Part shown: positions 1-11,190 of the stretch, piece after piece
Layout: the number at the start of each line of letters is the position of its first letter
Numbering within the stretch: position 1 is the stretch's first letter
Source: Sophora flavescens
Lineage: Eukaryota; Streptophyta; Magnoliopsida; Fabales; Fabaceae
Length of the DNA stretch: 64,000 nt
Assembly (NCBI GenBank): GCA_030762895.1
Contig: CM061067.1
Span: 51,795,667 to 51,859,666 of the forward strand
Direction: 5' to 3'
Translations under genes and position numbers: made by a program
Notes under the pieces: generated by a model
Told to the model about the DNA's origin: nothing
What the model saw: only the letters and a program-made list of their open reading frames with translations
The model's database searches: none

Positions 1-835
1 AACTCCGATGTAGAATCCCTTTTCTGCACTAGTGGATGACTGAGTTATGAAAAGAACCGAATTTTGACTAAATATCATAGAAATTGTGAACGTCGTTGAA
101 GCGAAATTTTCTCTGTGTAGCGGTAATTAGAATGGAAGACACAAAAGGAAGAAGAGATGTGAAAGAGAGGGAAGAAGAGATGAACGACGAACAACGGGAA
201 AGGTGACAGGTTGTAGAGACTGCGGGCTCTATATGCTTGCATTTTTTAAACATATGTATTTAATTACATAAATTCAATTTTGTTTTGAATTTTACCATTA
301 TATCTTGCGAGAGTTGTATAGAATACATTGTATCATTCGTGTTTTTATTTATTTTTTTGGAATTTAACATAGACATATATTATTTTTTCAAATAATATGG
401 AATTATATTCCCACACATTGTTCACTAGTGCATCGCACCGGTCCATCTTGTTGATATGGAAGGATGGTCAAGAGTGGACATTTTCTTATAGTATGTGATC
501 TTCTTATGATATAGTACAATGTATTTTTACCTACAATAGAGTGGTCATGGTAAAGCTATGACGAAAACTCTTTAGTATGAGTAGAGAGAAGTTGTTGTCT
601 TAGGTCTTTTCACAAGATGCCTTCCATAGGCTAGAAAATGGCTTTGTTTATCATAAAACCTTCAAATTAAGCGGCATATAGTGGATTAATTAGAGATATG
701 AGATGTCAGAAGCGCCAAAGCAGTTCTATTATAACTTAGGAGTGTGCTCTAGTGTAAAGAAAAAACTTTGAAGTTCATTCCATAAGTGTTGGATTGTAGA
801 GAGCTTTGAAATATATAAAATCATAATCATATAGA
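1..835. other. AT-rich intergenic DNA, no gene seen
   Basis: No reading frame longer than about 60 codons with recognisable content, no RNA gene and no well-bounded repeat could be found. A short GC-containing patch near 421-442 (CTAGTGCATCGCACCGG) faintly resembles the 3' hairpin of plant Helitrons on the minus strand, but no partner terminus was found. Confidence 0.5.
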
Positions 836-843
836 TTCTATCG

Positions 844-1821
844 TAGGGCTAGACAACGGTCGGGTTTGGTCGGATTCGAGCCCAATCAGAACCAAACCGA
901 AAAGGATAAAACTTAGCCCATTTTCGATCGTTCATGCCTTCAGATAGGGTGGGTCGGCAGGTTGGCGGACGGATTCACACTGTTGTGGATTCAACCAATC
1001 AAAAGAAAGATTAGAAACAAAAGTATGAAGGGAACAAAGACGATTAAACAAATCTAAAGCAAAAATATCGATCTTTTAAAAAAAAAAATCTTTCAAATTC
1101 AACAAAAAATCAACAACACCGGATCTGGCGCATTTGCTTCAACAAACAATCTTAGCATTGACCATGGCAGATCTGCGAACCAGAGCTCGAACCATGGCAG
1201 ATATGCGAACCAGCTTCCTTGAAGGCTCGAACCATGGTATATATGTGAACAAGCTTCCTCCATGGCTCGGTTCCATGTCACATATGTGCTGTGAAGGTCG
1301 GTCGTACGCCATGAGGAAAGGGGGACGACAGAGAGACGACGACTCTGGTTTAGGAAGAGACTGAGCGATGAAGAGAGGAAGAGATGTGAAGGGGCGACAC
1401 TATAGGGGTGAGGCTCATAGAGCCAGAGACAGGTGGATCTGGAGAGAGCTAGGGTTGTGACGACGCTATAGGGGTGAGAGGGAGACGGCTAGGGTTTGTG
1501 GGGTGAGAGGATATGTTATGATGTTTGGAGGGCCGAGGATGTGTTACCAGATTCTAAGTGGTCAACATTTGTTATGACCCTCAACTGAGACTCATGGGTG
1601 GAATAAATGAAATGAAGTTTACAATTTACACTAACGACCGGGTTTGGGCGTATGCGAAATATTTTTAAGCCAACCAAGCTCGATCGACCGAAGTCATATG
1701 AAACTGAATTTTTTCAATCGACGACCCGAGGACCTACCCGACCCACCCACCCATGCATGTATTTTTTTTTGGTCGGTTTTTTTCGAGATCAAACCGGGTC
1801 TTGGATTCTTGTCCAGCCCTA
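844..1821. mobile_element. hAT-like non-autonomous DNA transposon
   Basis: The ends are inverted: TAGGGCTAGACAA at the left and TTGTCCAGCCCTA at the right, 12 of 13 complementary. They are flanked by a near-perfect 8-bp duplication, TTCTATCG (836-843) and TTTTATCG (1822-1829). TIRs of the type TAGGGCTGG with 8-bp duplications are characteristic of hAT elements. The interior has no transposase reading frame. It holds imperfect repeats of a ~36-bp unit containing GCTCGAACCATGGCAGAT (about 1150-1270) and GGTCGG-rich subterminal repeats. The open frames inside look incidental. Confidence 0.7.
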
Positions 1822-1829
1822 TTTTATCG

Positions 1830-2139
1830 TTATCATAAATACTGACGCTAAAAGGATGTTCAAATACTATACTTTCATGATATCTGAGCTTTACCCGAAG
1901 ATAAGTGAAAGGTGATGTTATAACACTCGGTTAAGTATCATGTGTGTGATTATTTTCTTAGACTACATTCGAGTTCTTTCTGCAATAATGCTATTGTGGA
2001 GATTTCTCCCAACACTTTACTAATCTTCTTAAGCAAGAGTCGTCAAGGGTTGTTTTCTCTCGTATGACTGGTTAATTGTGTCTTACTTTAGGTTGCTTTG
2101 GCCTTGTTTAATATTGAAAAAAAAAATTATTTATGATAT
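1830..2139. other. intergenic spacer, nothing recognised
   Basis: AT-rich spacer between the hAT-like element and the SINE. No gene, RNA or repeat boundary was seen. Confidence 0.5.
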
Positions 2140-2154
2140 AGAAAAATGACATTT

Positions 2155-2386
2155 ACCTAAATGGGTGTGACTCAATTGGTTATGTAATCTAGGCTTGTAG
2201 GGGACTTGAATTCGAATCCCTTAGGACACGTTCTTGGGGAGGGGCAAAAAATCTTAAATGTGACTAAACACCCGAGCAAATATTAATCTCATAACGGATT
2301 CAAAGGATTTAAGCTTGTGGGGTACTCCGTTGACCCATTAGGGAGACAAAGACGTTAATTAGGTGAGTTCCAAATTAAAAAATTTA
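2155..2386 (+). mobile_element. tRNA-derived SINE
   Basis: This 232-bp insert is flanked by an exact 15-bp direct repeat, AGAAAAATGACATTT, at 2140-2154 and 2387-2401, as expected from target-primed reverse transcription. Near its left end is an RNA polymerase III A-box-like sequence (TGACTCAATTGG, about 2168), and about 40 bp later a B-box-like sequence (TTCGAATCCC, about 2212). The right end is A/T-rich (AAATTAAAAAATTTA). There is no coding capacity. The internal promoter, length and flanking repeat together make this a confident SINE call; the family was not identified. Confidence 0.82.
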
Positions 2387-2401
2387 AGAAAAATGACATT
2401 T

Positions 2402-2774
2402 GAACGTGCATTGAATGATTAACAATATATTTGATGGGTACATTCATCATTCATGTATAATAGTTAACCTATTAATCATGTAATATACACAAATCAACCG
2501 AATGTAAAAATGATATAAAAAGATAGTTTGAGATGATAACTTTTCATTAAAAAACAACGTCAAAATATAATTAATCTAAAGAAATGTGTGCAGACTGCAG
2601 AACAGGAATCACGCATTGTAATACGCTAGCAGGCCCAGTTCGAAGGAGTCCAGTAATGCCCAATGCCCACGTTAATAATAAGGGTCCACCGAAAAGAAAA
2701 CAGAGAATTTATTATGGGTTAAAAAAGTTGCAACATAAAATGTGATCCGTTGGTAGCTTTACGGATCGGGATAT
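2402..2774. other. intergenic spacer upstream of tRNA-Trp
   Basis: AT-rich. It contains the 3' flank of the tRNA gene, which is transcribed leftwards into this interval. No other feature was seen. Confidence 0.5.
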
Positions 2775-2846
2775 TGAACCCGACGTGAATCGAACACGCA
2801 ACCTTCTGATCTGGAGTCAGACGCGCTACCATTGCGCCACGGATCC
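2775..2846 (-). tRNA. tRNA-Trp (anticodon CCA)
   Basis: Read on the minus strand this folds into a complete 72-nt cloverleaf. The acceptor arm GGATCCG pairs with CGGGTTC (two G-U pairs). There is a GCGC/GCGC D arm, an anticodon stem TCTGA/TCAGA around loop CTCCAGA with anticodon CCA (plus-strand 2812-2814), and a T arm GCGTG/CACGT around TTCGATT, then discriminator A. The D-arm and TTCGA T-loop motifs supply the internal A and B boxes for RNA polymerase III. There is no intron, and no CCA is encoded at the 3' end, as expected for a nuclear gene. It lies 149 bp from the ATG of the rhomboid-like gene, divergently oriented. Confidence 0.95.
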
Positions 2847-2995
2847 GTTTGTTGGAGTCGAAGCATATTTACTTTTATTTATCCCCTCTTATCATAAAGA
2901 AGTAGATTTCCCGCCAATCTCAACGAACTACTCAACTGTTTTTCTCTCTCTCTCGCACACACACAAAACAATCTTGAATTTTCCTGGAAAATTCA
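2847..2995 (+). promoter_or_regulatory. short promoter / 5' leader of the rhomboid-like gene, shared with tRNA-Trp
   Basis: Only 149 bp separate the divergent tRNA-Trp from the rhomboid-like start codon. A pyrimidine/CA-rich stretch (CTCTCTCTCTCGCACACACAC, about 2944-2964) is typical of plant 5' leaders. No clear TATA box was found, so transcription may begin within or beyond the tRNA gene. The location of the start site is inferred. Confidence 0.35.
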
Positions 2996-5367
2996 ATGGC
3001 GGTAGAAAATTCAGATTTCATCGACATCAAGCTCTCCCCTCCCCCCATATTCCCACCGGAAATTCCCCAAGATCCGAAGACCAATTTGGTCAAATCCGGC
3101 TCGCCACGGCGGCGCCACCGCAGCGATACGTGGGTGGTGTCAGTGTTCGTGATAATCCACATCGGAGTATTCATAGCGACGATGCTGATCAACGATTGCT
3201 GGAGCAACTCTCATGGCTATTGCGCTTTCCCAGCTCTGGGAAGGTGCTCGTTTCAGCCTCTCCCCGAGAATCCACTCTTAGGTCCCTCTCAGTCCAAGTA
3301 ATTAACTGTTCTTCCTCAATTCCTTTCTTTTCTTGATTCATTCTATAATTTAGGTTTCAATTCCTATCTATTTGGTAAAACTAATTAAGTAACAATTGAA
3401 TCTAGGGATTTTTATTAATTTGGAAGCATACAATGAAAGAAAAATGCAATATTGTCTTTTTATTGTTTAACTTGGGATGCGAGGATGGCATTGTTTGTTT
3501 ATCATCATGAATAGTGTAGAGAAGAATGAATTCATTCTAGTTGTTATTGAAAGAAGTATCAAGCTGTTTATATACATAGGTGACTGATGCAGCTTGCTTG
3601 CATCAAGTAACAGAAAGTAACTAATCAAAACAGAAAATTAACTGCATTAACTAAATCATTTATCTTAAGTATCAACTAACATTGTTAGTGCAGGTTAGAT
3701 GAAATGGGAGCTCTTCGACGAACATTTTTGACGAAATATCATCAAACCTGGCGCCTTTTCACATTCCCATTTTTGCATGCTGGACTCTTCCACCTCCTCA
3801 TCAATCTCTGCAGTGTTATCTTTGTGGGAATTCATCTAGAGCAGGAGTTTGGACCAAGTAATTTTTTTAATGTTTTCACATTTCCGTTTCGAGTTCTAAT
3901 TTTGATTTTAAGTGGCACAAAAAAAAGGTATAGAAATGCTTCTATAATGTTCAATTTTATGACCACTTCCTTTTTTTTTTGTTTGCAGTAAGGATTGGTA
4001 TAATCTATACACTGTCTGCTTTTGTGGGTGCCTTGATGGCTTCTATGTTTGTCCAAAACACTCCAGCTGTTGGTTCTTCTGGTGCTTTATTTGGATTACT
4101 GGGAACTTTACTTGCTGAACTTATTTGGAACTGGGAATTTCATGCCAATAAGGTGCTTCTTCTTGCCCTCATTGTCTTCTCCCATTGTTCTGCTTGAATT
4201 GATCTTTTTTTTTTTGTTGGTTGCAGATTTCAGCATTAGCATCATTAGTCCTTGTCTTTGTGTGCAATTTTGTCCTTGGTTTTCTGCCTTATGTGGACAA
4301 TTTTTCAAGCATTGGAGGTTTTGTATCAGGATTCCTTCTTGGATCAGTTTTTTTATCCAGCCCTCAGCTCCAACAATTAGCTCCAAATAAAGAAAGTCTC
4401 CTTGATTATGATGTCAAGAATTATATCAAGTTAAAGTTGAAGCAAAAGCTGGACAGACCAGTTCTCAGGATTGTTTCTCTTATCCTTTTCAGCCTAATGT
4501 AAGTTGTTTTTAGTCTGTTTAATTTGTATGGCTAGCTGTCTTCTATCACTAGTGCTTTTTGGCATGCCTGAAATCTTAGGTAAAAAGCTTCTTCGGTTTG
4601 CAGGTTGGCTGGTTGTCTTGTGGCAGTTCTTCATGGAATCAACATCAACAGTTATTGCACATGGTGTCCATATGTTGACTGTATCCCTTTTGCAAGCTGG
4701 CACTGCAAAGATAGAGAAACCTCTTGTGAGGTAAACAGCTTCCTGTTACCATTTCCCAAATTAAAAATACCTAACAATAGCTATCTCAGAGATGATTTCT
4801 CTTTTGCAATTTCGGATGAACATTATGCCTAACTGAAGTGTGAATTCTTCTAAACGAAATTCCACGATATGTTTGGCATTGTTTGTCAAGTTGTTTACTA
4901 CAAAATGAAGAGAAGTTAATTGGTAGTTTGTTGCCATTAACTGCTAGGTTACCACATTATAAAAGGAACTTAAATAGAATTAAACAAAAAGGGAATACCA
5001 TGTGCTCACTCGAACCTTTTCTTTTCTGCTTGTTTACCTGCAATGGTAACTAGATGGTTTAAGTATTTCAACTCCCTTTCCACTTCAAAATTTTTTTGGC
5101 AATTAAATAGCTATTTAATGGAGTACTCATTTAGCAACATACCATTATTAAATATTAATATCACCAGACATCAAGTTTACAGGAAGTTGTAATTCCTGTG
5201 GTGTCATGCTTCATACTAATGCTGGTTGTATGCTACAACTGCAGACAATGGTGAGCAATGAACAGCTGACAATGACCTGTATGGATAATGGCAACTTCAG
5301 GGTCTTTCCTTTTACCAACATCTCTCGGGCAAGGATTAATGATTTGTGCAATCTGATATGCTTATGA
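2996..5367 (+). CDS. rhomboid-like protein (RBL family), probably a pseudoprotease, six exons
   Basis: Exons read at GT-AG sites are 2996-3297, 3694-3857, 3989-4152, 4227-4498, 4604-4730 and 5245-5367. They join in frame to 383 residues plus TGA. Family features in order: a Ser/Pro-rich cytosolic N-terminus; a first membrane span (about 46-64); a loop with CW...GYC; the WRLFTFPFLHAGLFH block with HxxxN (His134, Asn138); LEQEFG; GSSG with nucleophile Ser186; and a Cys-rich C-terminus (CTWC, CIP, WHC) typical of plant RBL proteins. Active rhomboids use a Ser-His dyad, with His in a motif like NFAHIGG. Here residues 235-241 are NFSSIGG, so the His position (238) is Ser. Intramembrane proteolysis is therefore unlikely. 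From memory, Arabidopsis RBL8/KOMPEITO is a rhomboid labelled inactive, so this may be its orthologue; that is unchecked. The start is the first ATG after the leader. Confidence 0.9.
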
Positions 5368-6140
5368 GACAAGTTGTTTCAATGATTCTCTTTGCCTCAG
5401 ATTACCAGGAAATGATGGATAGGTGAAGATAGCTTTTTATCTTCCCAGTTTGTCATATCCCTTTTCTGAATGCAGTGAAATAGGAGCTTAATTGGGAAAC
5501 TGATCTGACGCAATTTGATGCAAGAGTTTGTGGAGCTTGTCTTTGATTGTGAATACCACTTTAGGACTTTAGGATGTAACACATCAAGTTCTTGAGCAAG
5601 ATGAATCCTTTTCATGCTTGTAGAAAATTGAAAATTGTGGGAAAATAAGGGATTTCACTTCTTTATTGTCCTTTTAAAAAAATACTAATTAGATAAATAA
5701 GAAATTCACTTCAAATGGCTTGGTTTCTCTCACTTTTCCTGTTAATAATTTTAAATCATTCTATTCATTTCTTTTAATAATTTTTTATTTATTAAATAAA
5801 AAATATTAAATATTTTTTATATTTTGAAAATATTTTTTATTTAATATAAAAAGGTTTGTAAGAAAATTTTGTAGAAAGCAAAATTCACAGATTATGACAA
5901 ATGATTTTTGAACATAAAAAATGAGATATCAAATGATGTCCCTTTGTTTTTACTTGTATTCTTGAAAAGTATCTATACAAAAAGATAAAAAATAAATCAT
6001 AATTGATCAAAAGGTAATTATATTCTAAAATATTAAAGATGGGATTGCTTCTTGTTGTCATTTAATTATAATTTGTTATTTAATAAAATAAAATCACAAC
6101 TCATTAATATTTATGCACATTCTCAGCTTTTAATTGGTAG
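5368..6140. other. 3' flank of the rhomboid-like gene and AT-rich spacer
   Basis: The first 200-300 bases after the TGA are probably the 3' untranslated region of the rhomboid-like transcript. A possible AATAAA-like signal occurs around 5690-5700, but no cleavage site can be fixed. The rest is very AT-rich with no feature seen. Confidence 0.45.
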
Positions 6141-6780
6141 GGAACCCAATTTTTATTGCTTTTTGTTATTTTAAATAGATATTTTATTATTAATGTCATC
6201 GTTACTCCCTATATTTATAGTATAATTTTTTTTGTCGCGTTGTTTTAAAATTACTGGTGACTTTCTTTTAATTCTTATAAGGTAAATTTTTTTTACTACT
6301 GTAATAATTAATAAATATTTATTAGTGTAAATTGTTATTACTATTATTTTTTTATGCCTACCGTGATATTATTTCCTACTCATTATTAAGGGATTTTTTT
6401 TGTTGCCTCTTGTTGTTTTAAATAGATATTTTATCATTAATGTCATCGTTACTCCCTATATTTATAGTATAATTTTGTTTGTCGCGTTGTTCCTTTAAAA
6501 TTGCAGGTGACTTTCTTTTAATTCTTATAAGGTAATTTTTTTTTTGACTACTGTAATAATTGATGAATATTTATTAGTGTAAATTGTTATTGCTATTATT
6601 TTTTTATGTCTCCTGTGATATTATTTGCTACTCATTATTACAGGATTTTTTTATTGCCTCTTGTTGTTTTAAATAGATACTTTATCATTAATGTCATCAT
6701 TACTCCCTATACTTATAGTATAATTTTTTTGTAGCGTTGTTCCTTTAAAATTGTAGCGTTGTTCCTTTAAAATTGCAGGC
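6141..6780. repeat. tandem repeat, about 2.5 copies of a 247-251 bp unit
   Basis: The string TTAAATAGAT followed by TTTAT(T/C)ATTAATGTCATC recurs at about 6171, 6418 and 6669, giving periods of 247 and 251 bp. Other shared landmarks are ACTCCCTATATTTATAGTATAATT and CTACTGTAATAATT. The last copy carries an extra duplication of a short GTAGCGTTGTTCCTTTAAAATT segment. The unit has no coding potential. Confidence 0.8.
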
Positions 6781-7359
6781 ATCCAATTTTTGGTTGGGGC
6801 TGGGGGGCCCTGCAGTACCACGTGGTACACTGCTGCCACTGCAGGGGAAGGCGCCATTTGCAGTGGCATCTCCCCTTTTGTCTTTTTTTTTTTGTTAAGT
6901 GAAAGGCACCATCTGCAGTGGCGCCTTTGACCCGTCAGAGTGACAAATAATAAAATATGCCACGTGTCCAAAATGACTCTCCATCGGTAAATAGTTTTAG
7001 AATAATCCTAAACTGATAAATAGTTTTTAAAAGGAATCCAGTTTGATCAAAAAGTCGATTTTTGAACACAAAAAATGAAATATCAAATGATATCCTTTTA
7101 TTTTTATTTGTATTCTTAAAAAGTATCTATACAAAAAGATAAAAAATAAATAAAAAACAAAAACAATATCATATACGATATCTAAATTTTATGATTAAAT
7201 ATACCGATGGATTATAAAGTCTTGAGTGCACTCATTGACACCACTGTGACTGTGGCTTGAAGGCCTTCAACTGAAAAGGCGGCGGCTGCGGATGTAATGT
7301 GTAGTCAACAGCCGCACTCACATAATAATTATTTAGTGACGGCTGTGGCGGCACATAGA
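6781..7359. other. GC-rich hairpin-forming patch in AT-rich spacer
   Basis: A GC-rich island (6800-6965) interrupts AT-rich DNA. It contains the perfect 14-bp palindrome GTACCACGTGGTAC (6815-6828, with a CACGTG core). It also has repeated pieces of the type GGCGCCATTTGCAGTGGC (about 6851) and GGCACCATCTGCAGTGGC (about 6905), and another CACGTG at 6962. It may be a fragment of an unrecognised transposon. Another patch with repeated GCGGCTG/CAGCCGC sequence lies at 7279-7355. Confidence 0.4.
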
Positions 7360-7361
7360 TA

Positions 7362-7796
7362 CTCCCTCGATCTATATTATAAATAAAATGAGAAGTTAAC
7401 GTAGGACACTGATAAAGAATCAAGAATAGAAAAAATGTATTAAAGAATAATATAATTGTATTTCTCATAAATTTTTTTTGATTTGAGAATTCTTAAGGAT
7501 ACTAGTTGGTATGATGTTAAATAAAAATAACTAATTTTATATTTATTAAGGAAGTTAGTTAATTTTATTTAAAAGTGTTATTGAAAATAAAAAATTGAGT
7601 TTATTGTCTAAATTACTCTTCCTCTTATTTATTAAGTTTGTGTTATTGTGAATAAACTGAGTTATTGAAAAATAAAATTTATATTAAATGAATGATATTT
7701 TAAAAATAATTTTATTAAATATGATGAGAATAGTTGAAATTTATTTATATCTTAAAAAAAAAAAAGGGAAATTTTTGGTTAGCGGACCGGAGGGAC
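7362..7796. mobile_element. MITE with CTCCCTC-type ends, TA target site
   Basis: It begins with CTCCCTCGATC and ends with GACCGGAGGGAC, roughly inverted, flanked by TA (7360-7361 and 7797-7798). The interior (about 7530-7750) matches the related element at 14864-15165 over long stretches, for example TTTATTAAGTTTGTGTTATTG versus TTTATTAAACTTGTATTGTTG. It is non-coding. Ends of this type with TA duplications fit Tc1/mariner-like (Stowaway-style) MITEs, but the right end is degenerate. Confidence 0.55.
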
Positions 7797-7798
7797 TA

Positions 7799-9313
7799 CT
7801 GAAGAAGGAGCCGAAATTCTTATGTGCAAGAAAAGTGGTTCCAACTGTCATAGCTGTTAATCTACTCTTTCTAGGTGGTATCAAAATGGGATGAAAAGAA
7901 AATTCACAAGAGTTTTGTTATATCAAGCCGCAGTGCCAGTAAATGAGTGCACTAGAGAATTTACAATCCATAGCGGGCCTATGGGTATGGCATCCTCGAA
8001 TTTGCATTGGGTTCAAAGTTTATGCACGTAGAAGTGCAAAGCCTACTGAGCAAATTGTAGATCCATTTAGTATATGCAGTAGGTTTGTATACAGTAATGG
8101 AGGTGTAAGTAAATGAGTCCATGTTTAGGTTTATTAAAAAAAAAAAGTTACTCAAGTTTTTTTTTTTTTTTTTAGAAAAGAAGCTCAAAGTATTTCATTA
8201 TCGATCAAAGCGACAATACAAGGAGGAACATGATAGAAAATACGGGGGACCAGTAGTGAAAAGAGTCAATCTATATGTTTAAATTAGTCAATTTTAAAGT
8301 TTGATTTTAACTTTGTTGAAAATATGAAATTTGAATTTAGTTTGTTTATTACTTAATTATATTTTCCTTTATCAAATAGCTCTATAAATTATTTTTTAAG
8401 TTTATTAGTTTAATATTTAAAAATATCTTTATACTAGAAAATGGGATAAAATTTAAATATAATCTTAAATTTATAATCCATTATATAAATAATTTGTAAC
8501 TTCTGGTCATTACTCTTTAGATGATAGTATCCGTATATAGGAGTTATTCGTCAGCTATTAAATTTCTAAAATTTGAATTTGACTCATTTAAATAATTAGA
8601 CGTACCTTTAAGCTCGAACTGGTTTAATTAGCTAAACAAAACGAGTTCAATCTAATATTCAACAAATCAAACTCAAATAATTCATGTATAATTCGGGTTA
8701 TTTACTTCCATTCGGGTTATTTACTCCCCTTGATGGTATTCATTGCCAAACGTCCAAACTCCAAACTAACCAAGCAGATTAACCAACTTAAAAGAGAGAC
8801 GAATAGGCAGAATATGTGGGAAAGAAAGCTAGATTCTTTTTTATTAGTTTCAAATTTAGGAGTGGAAAACAATTGCAAGGCTCCACCTTTTTTTTAAAAA
8901 GAAAAATATGAATAAACAAAGGGTCTTTCAAACCAATGTCATTAAGACATTGGTTAAGAAAAACAAAAAAAGTAAAATTTTGTTGAAAAACTGATTTTAT
9001 CACACTATACATCAGATTTCGGCTGAGTATTTTTCATTGGTCCGTGTACTGTCAGCTAAGTAAATATACACACTGGACCAGTGTACCTCTAGCGAAAACC
9101 ATTAATTTCCCCTCAAATACTTGAACTGTGCATTTATATATGTGGTGGATACTTGAACTGTGCATTATATGGTGGTAGCAGTCTTTGCCCACTTAATACC
9201 CACTTTACATTTATGTGCTGGAACAGCTGGTTGCTGCACCATGTCAACTGATCAGTCAAATTTTAAGAGGAATTATAGTCCCTAAAATAAACAACTTTGT
9301 TTGATTAGTCTAA
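7799..9313. other. intergenic spacer, no gene seen
   Basis: AT-rich with poly(T) runs near 8158-8173. No coding region longer than about 75 codons and no clear repeat boundaries. A short direct repeat (TTCGGGTTATTTACT) occurs at about 8693 and 8713. Confidence 0.5.
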
Positions 9314-9590
9314 ATTACTACTTCCTCTGAATTTAATTAAAAAAAATTATACTTATTAAAAAAGTTTGTTAATTTAGTTTAATTATATGTAAAAAAAAGT
9401 TATAATTACTAAATTATTTTTTAATTGTATCGGGAATATGTAATACTCTTGAAAAAACAAAAGGAAAATTAGATGGATTGATTAATTTTCTTGATTTTTG
9501 GAATGCTGTCATTAAATAATTGAGTTGGTTGAATTTTGTTTATATTTAAGTCCACAACATATATGTATTTTTTTTTTCTTATAATTGAGT
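9314..9590. mobile_element. decayed MITE related to those at 18745 and 19802
   Basis: The segment starts with ACTACTTCCTCTGAATTTAA and shares ordered blocks with the MITE at 19802-20083: CTTATTAAAAAAGTTTGTTAA, GGAATATG(T/C)AAT, GGATTGATTAATTTTCTTG and TTTATATTTAAGTCC. The ends are too eroded to give a firm TIR or TA duplication. Confidence 0.45.
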
Positions 9591-11190
9591 TCACATATAT
9601 TACATGATTTCAAGTCATCACACGGACAATCATCTAAAGGCAAATGCTAACTTGTTAAGGAATCATGTGTCAAAAAAAAACTTGTTAAGAAATAAAAAAA
9701 GATAAACTTATATCTTTATTATTAAAAGGAAGGAAGTGATTGGGGGCATATTTATAAAATCACTTGAGAATTCAATTATATTCAATACATTTTCTATTTT
9801 ATTTTTTCTATTTGAAGAACACTGAACGTAATAGTCAAGTTTTGTTTTAAAATAAAATATTAATTATTGGATTTGTTAATGCTAAACTCTTCATTAGCCC
9901 AGCTTTTGGGAAGTTATGGGATTATTTTCCGAACCTACCGTTCAAAACCTTGCACGACACTTGGCAGTCAACAACCATATTTGCATGCTTCAGATTTGGT
10001 TTTCTTCAAACGTTGGAATGCCATGCCTTTCACGACTTCTGGATATCGACCTTATTCAATATTGTTCTTCTTTATTCTGGGTTCCTTCTTTGATATTATG
10101 TCTCTTTGTTGTGCTTATAATTTCTTGGTTAGTGGTTACTTTTTCCTCTCAGACTCAAAGGTATATTGGAATATTGCGGCAGAGACTAGAGCAAAGAAAA
10201 GATGACAAAGCGAGAGGAGTTAATTGGCTTAGGCATAAATGTTTGCTTTTTAATTCTGTCTTTTCATGTTCATCTTAAAGGAAGGGGTGTGAATGAATAA
10301 CAACGGTTCAATCCTCACTAACCCACATTATTAGTTCCTCATTTTCGGCCATAATTATTATGGAGGTTACATAGATGATGAGGACAGCAAGTGGTTCCTT
10401 TGCACTGGCATGTATTTCCTTCTTCTTTTTCCCTACCTTTCTATTTCATATTATCACCTTTCTAATCACCTAAGTGTTACTTATCCAATTATTTGTTCGA
10501 TCATCCATGACAATTAGGAACAATGCCATAAGCTAGAAAATTTGCTGACTATCATCTAGCTAACTGCAAACTTGATTGTCAGCATTATATATTATGCATC
10601 AATTTGGTTCATCCACTGCAATATCTCAATGGTAAGAAACGCACAGAAAATAGCCAACCTTCGATTCAAGTTTGAGAACATGAATAATAAGGCATTGAGA
10701 AAAAGTAACTGAAAAGGTTGTCTTGTTCAAATTGTACCTTGAGTTACGTTAATGAATTTTTAAATTTACGATCATAAACATGTTGGTCCCTCAATGTCCA
10801 AATGATGATACAAAATCACAAATATTGCATTGGAATATTTTTAGCTATTTTGTTGTAGGAAAATATTGTAAGTTCAAGATATTTGCTGCTATGGATTTTA
10901 ATGGAATTTTTTAAATATAAATCTATTACACTAGCAAATGGATAGGTGGGCATGACATGAAGATAGTAGTCCAAATATAATCTTGATGTCCATCTGCTTT
11001 GTTTGATAAAAATAACTTAGTTATTTTAGATAAGTGATTTTTTTATAGACTAGATAATCTTTTAAATACATGCTTGAGTTATATAATTTATCTATATAAA
11101 TGAAAATCGCTGGATAATTTTCGACTAACAGTTTTATTTTGCTAGAAATACCATTTATAAAAAATAGGTTTTCATATTGCTGATATTTTA
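9591..11190. other. intergenic spacer with unsupported open frames
   Basis: Overlapping plus-strand frames at 9867-10205 and 9916-10278 encode hydrophobic, unrecognised sequence and have no start context, splice pattern or family match I can name. The stretch is slightly less AT-rich than its surroundings, so an old gene fragment is possible but unproven. The rest is AT-rich with nothing recognised. Confidence 0.4.

Noticed and set aside
421..442. Possible Helitron 3' hairpin
   Set aside because: No matching TC terminus was found nearby and the hairpin is weak.
9867..10278. Overlapping 112- and 120-codon frames
   Set aside because: Hydrophobic, unrecognised, overlapping in two frames, with no splice or promoter context. 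Kept only as a note on the spacer.
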